The notes below the pieces were generated by a model, which was not told the DNA's origin, ran no database searches, and saw nothing but the letters and a program-made list of their open reading frames with translations. Below, in pieces: positions 5,381-5,474 of a DNA stretch of 5,474 nucleotides. The number at the start of each line of letters is the position of its first letter. Within the stretch, counting starts at the first letter, position 1. A program made the position numbers and the translations under genes. Source of the DNA: Bacillota bacterium (GTDB lineage Bacteria; Bacillota; Bacilli; Paenibacillales; NBRC-103111); assembly GCA_023393235.1 (NCBI GenBank), contig JAEWMH010000163.1, positions 1 through 5,474 on the forward strand, given 5' to 3'.

Positions 5381-5410
5381 ATTATACAGCAGATTCTTGC
5401 AAGGACACAA
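5381..5410 (-). promoter_or_regulatory. Candidate sigma-A promoter for the minus-strand gene
   Basis: On the minus strand, TATAAT (5386-5381) is a perfect -10 hexamer. TTGTGT (5410-5405) is a poor -35 match (TTG only) at an 18-bp spacing. Transcription would start near 5374, giving a leader of about 100 bases before the GTG at 5270, with the terminator hairpin inside it. The weak -35 box is the main doubt. Confidence 0.5.
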
Positions 5411-5474
5411 CAGGTATTTGGTTCGGATGGTTCGGGCAGTTGTTTGGACAGTGGCTTGGTCTGTCGGTTTGGTC
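5411..5474. other. GT-rich window edge, no gene called
   Basis: The plus strand is rich in TTGG and GGTT words, including adjacent GGTTCGGAT and GGTTCGGGC. A short open frame from an ATG near 5430 would encode a hydrophobic start (MVRAVVWTVAWS) running off the window, but no well-spaced ribosome binding site precedes it. I see nothing here I can support as a gene. Confidence 0.3.

Noticed and set aside
5430..5474. Start of a plus-strand membrane protein at the right edge
   Set aside because: Only about 15 codons visible, hydrophobic but GT-rich low complexity, and without a well-placed ribosome binding site.

Overview
The window looks like a chromosomal segment from a GC-rich Paenibacillus or a close relative (Paenibacillaceae, Bacillota). 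This is inferred from strong AAGGAGG-type ribosome binding sites, one of which matches ten bases of the Bacillus-type anti-Shine-Dalgarno complement, from the protein families, and from intergenic repeats built on CTAACGGAC/GTCCGTTAG, which I associate with Paenibacillus intergenic DNA. No species call can be supported.

Layout. Bases 1-467 hold no gene: a short direct repeat at the left edge, a 185-bp nested palindromic repeat (64-248), a featureless stretch with one small hairpin, and a 43-bp palindrome (401-443) directly in front of the first gene. Three plus-strand genes follow: an FAD-dependent oxidoreductase (468-2045), a Gfo/Idh/MocA NAD(P)-dependent oxidoreductase (2149-3213) and a TIM-barrel sugar isomerase/epimerase (3349-4239). 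They end at a clear intrinsic terminator (4284-4330). A second 185-bp repeat with the same geometry lies at 4373-4557. On the minus strand, 5270-4620 encodes a protein whose N-terminal part resembles a PD-(D/E)XK (DUF559/Vsr-like) nuclease fold and whose C-terminus resembles a winged helix. It has a candidate sigma-A promoter and an intrinsic terminator lying between that promoter and its start codon. Bases 5411-5474 hold nothing I can call.

How the genes work together. The three plus-strand genes probably form one operon: same strand, gaps of about 100-135 bp, and one terminator at the end. Two redox enzymes plus a sugar isomerase/epimerase suggest oxidation and rearrangement of a sugar, cyclitol or glycoside. 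The substrate cannot be read from the sequence, and no transporter, glycosidase or dedicated regulator is in the window. The minus-strand gene is convergent with the operon and probably unrelated.

The most notable features are non-coding. (1) Two 185-bp elements, each of four roughly 50-bp units in a head-to-head arrangement with identical spacing, flank the operon. (2) A second palindromic family has a 43-bp form before gene 1 and a 100-bp form between genes 2 and 3, with nearly identical ends. (3) A CTCCTT/AAGGAG hairpin could hide the ribosome binding site of gene 1 and competes with the 43-bp palindrome. (4) The minus-strand gene has an attenuator-like leader.
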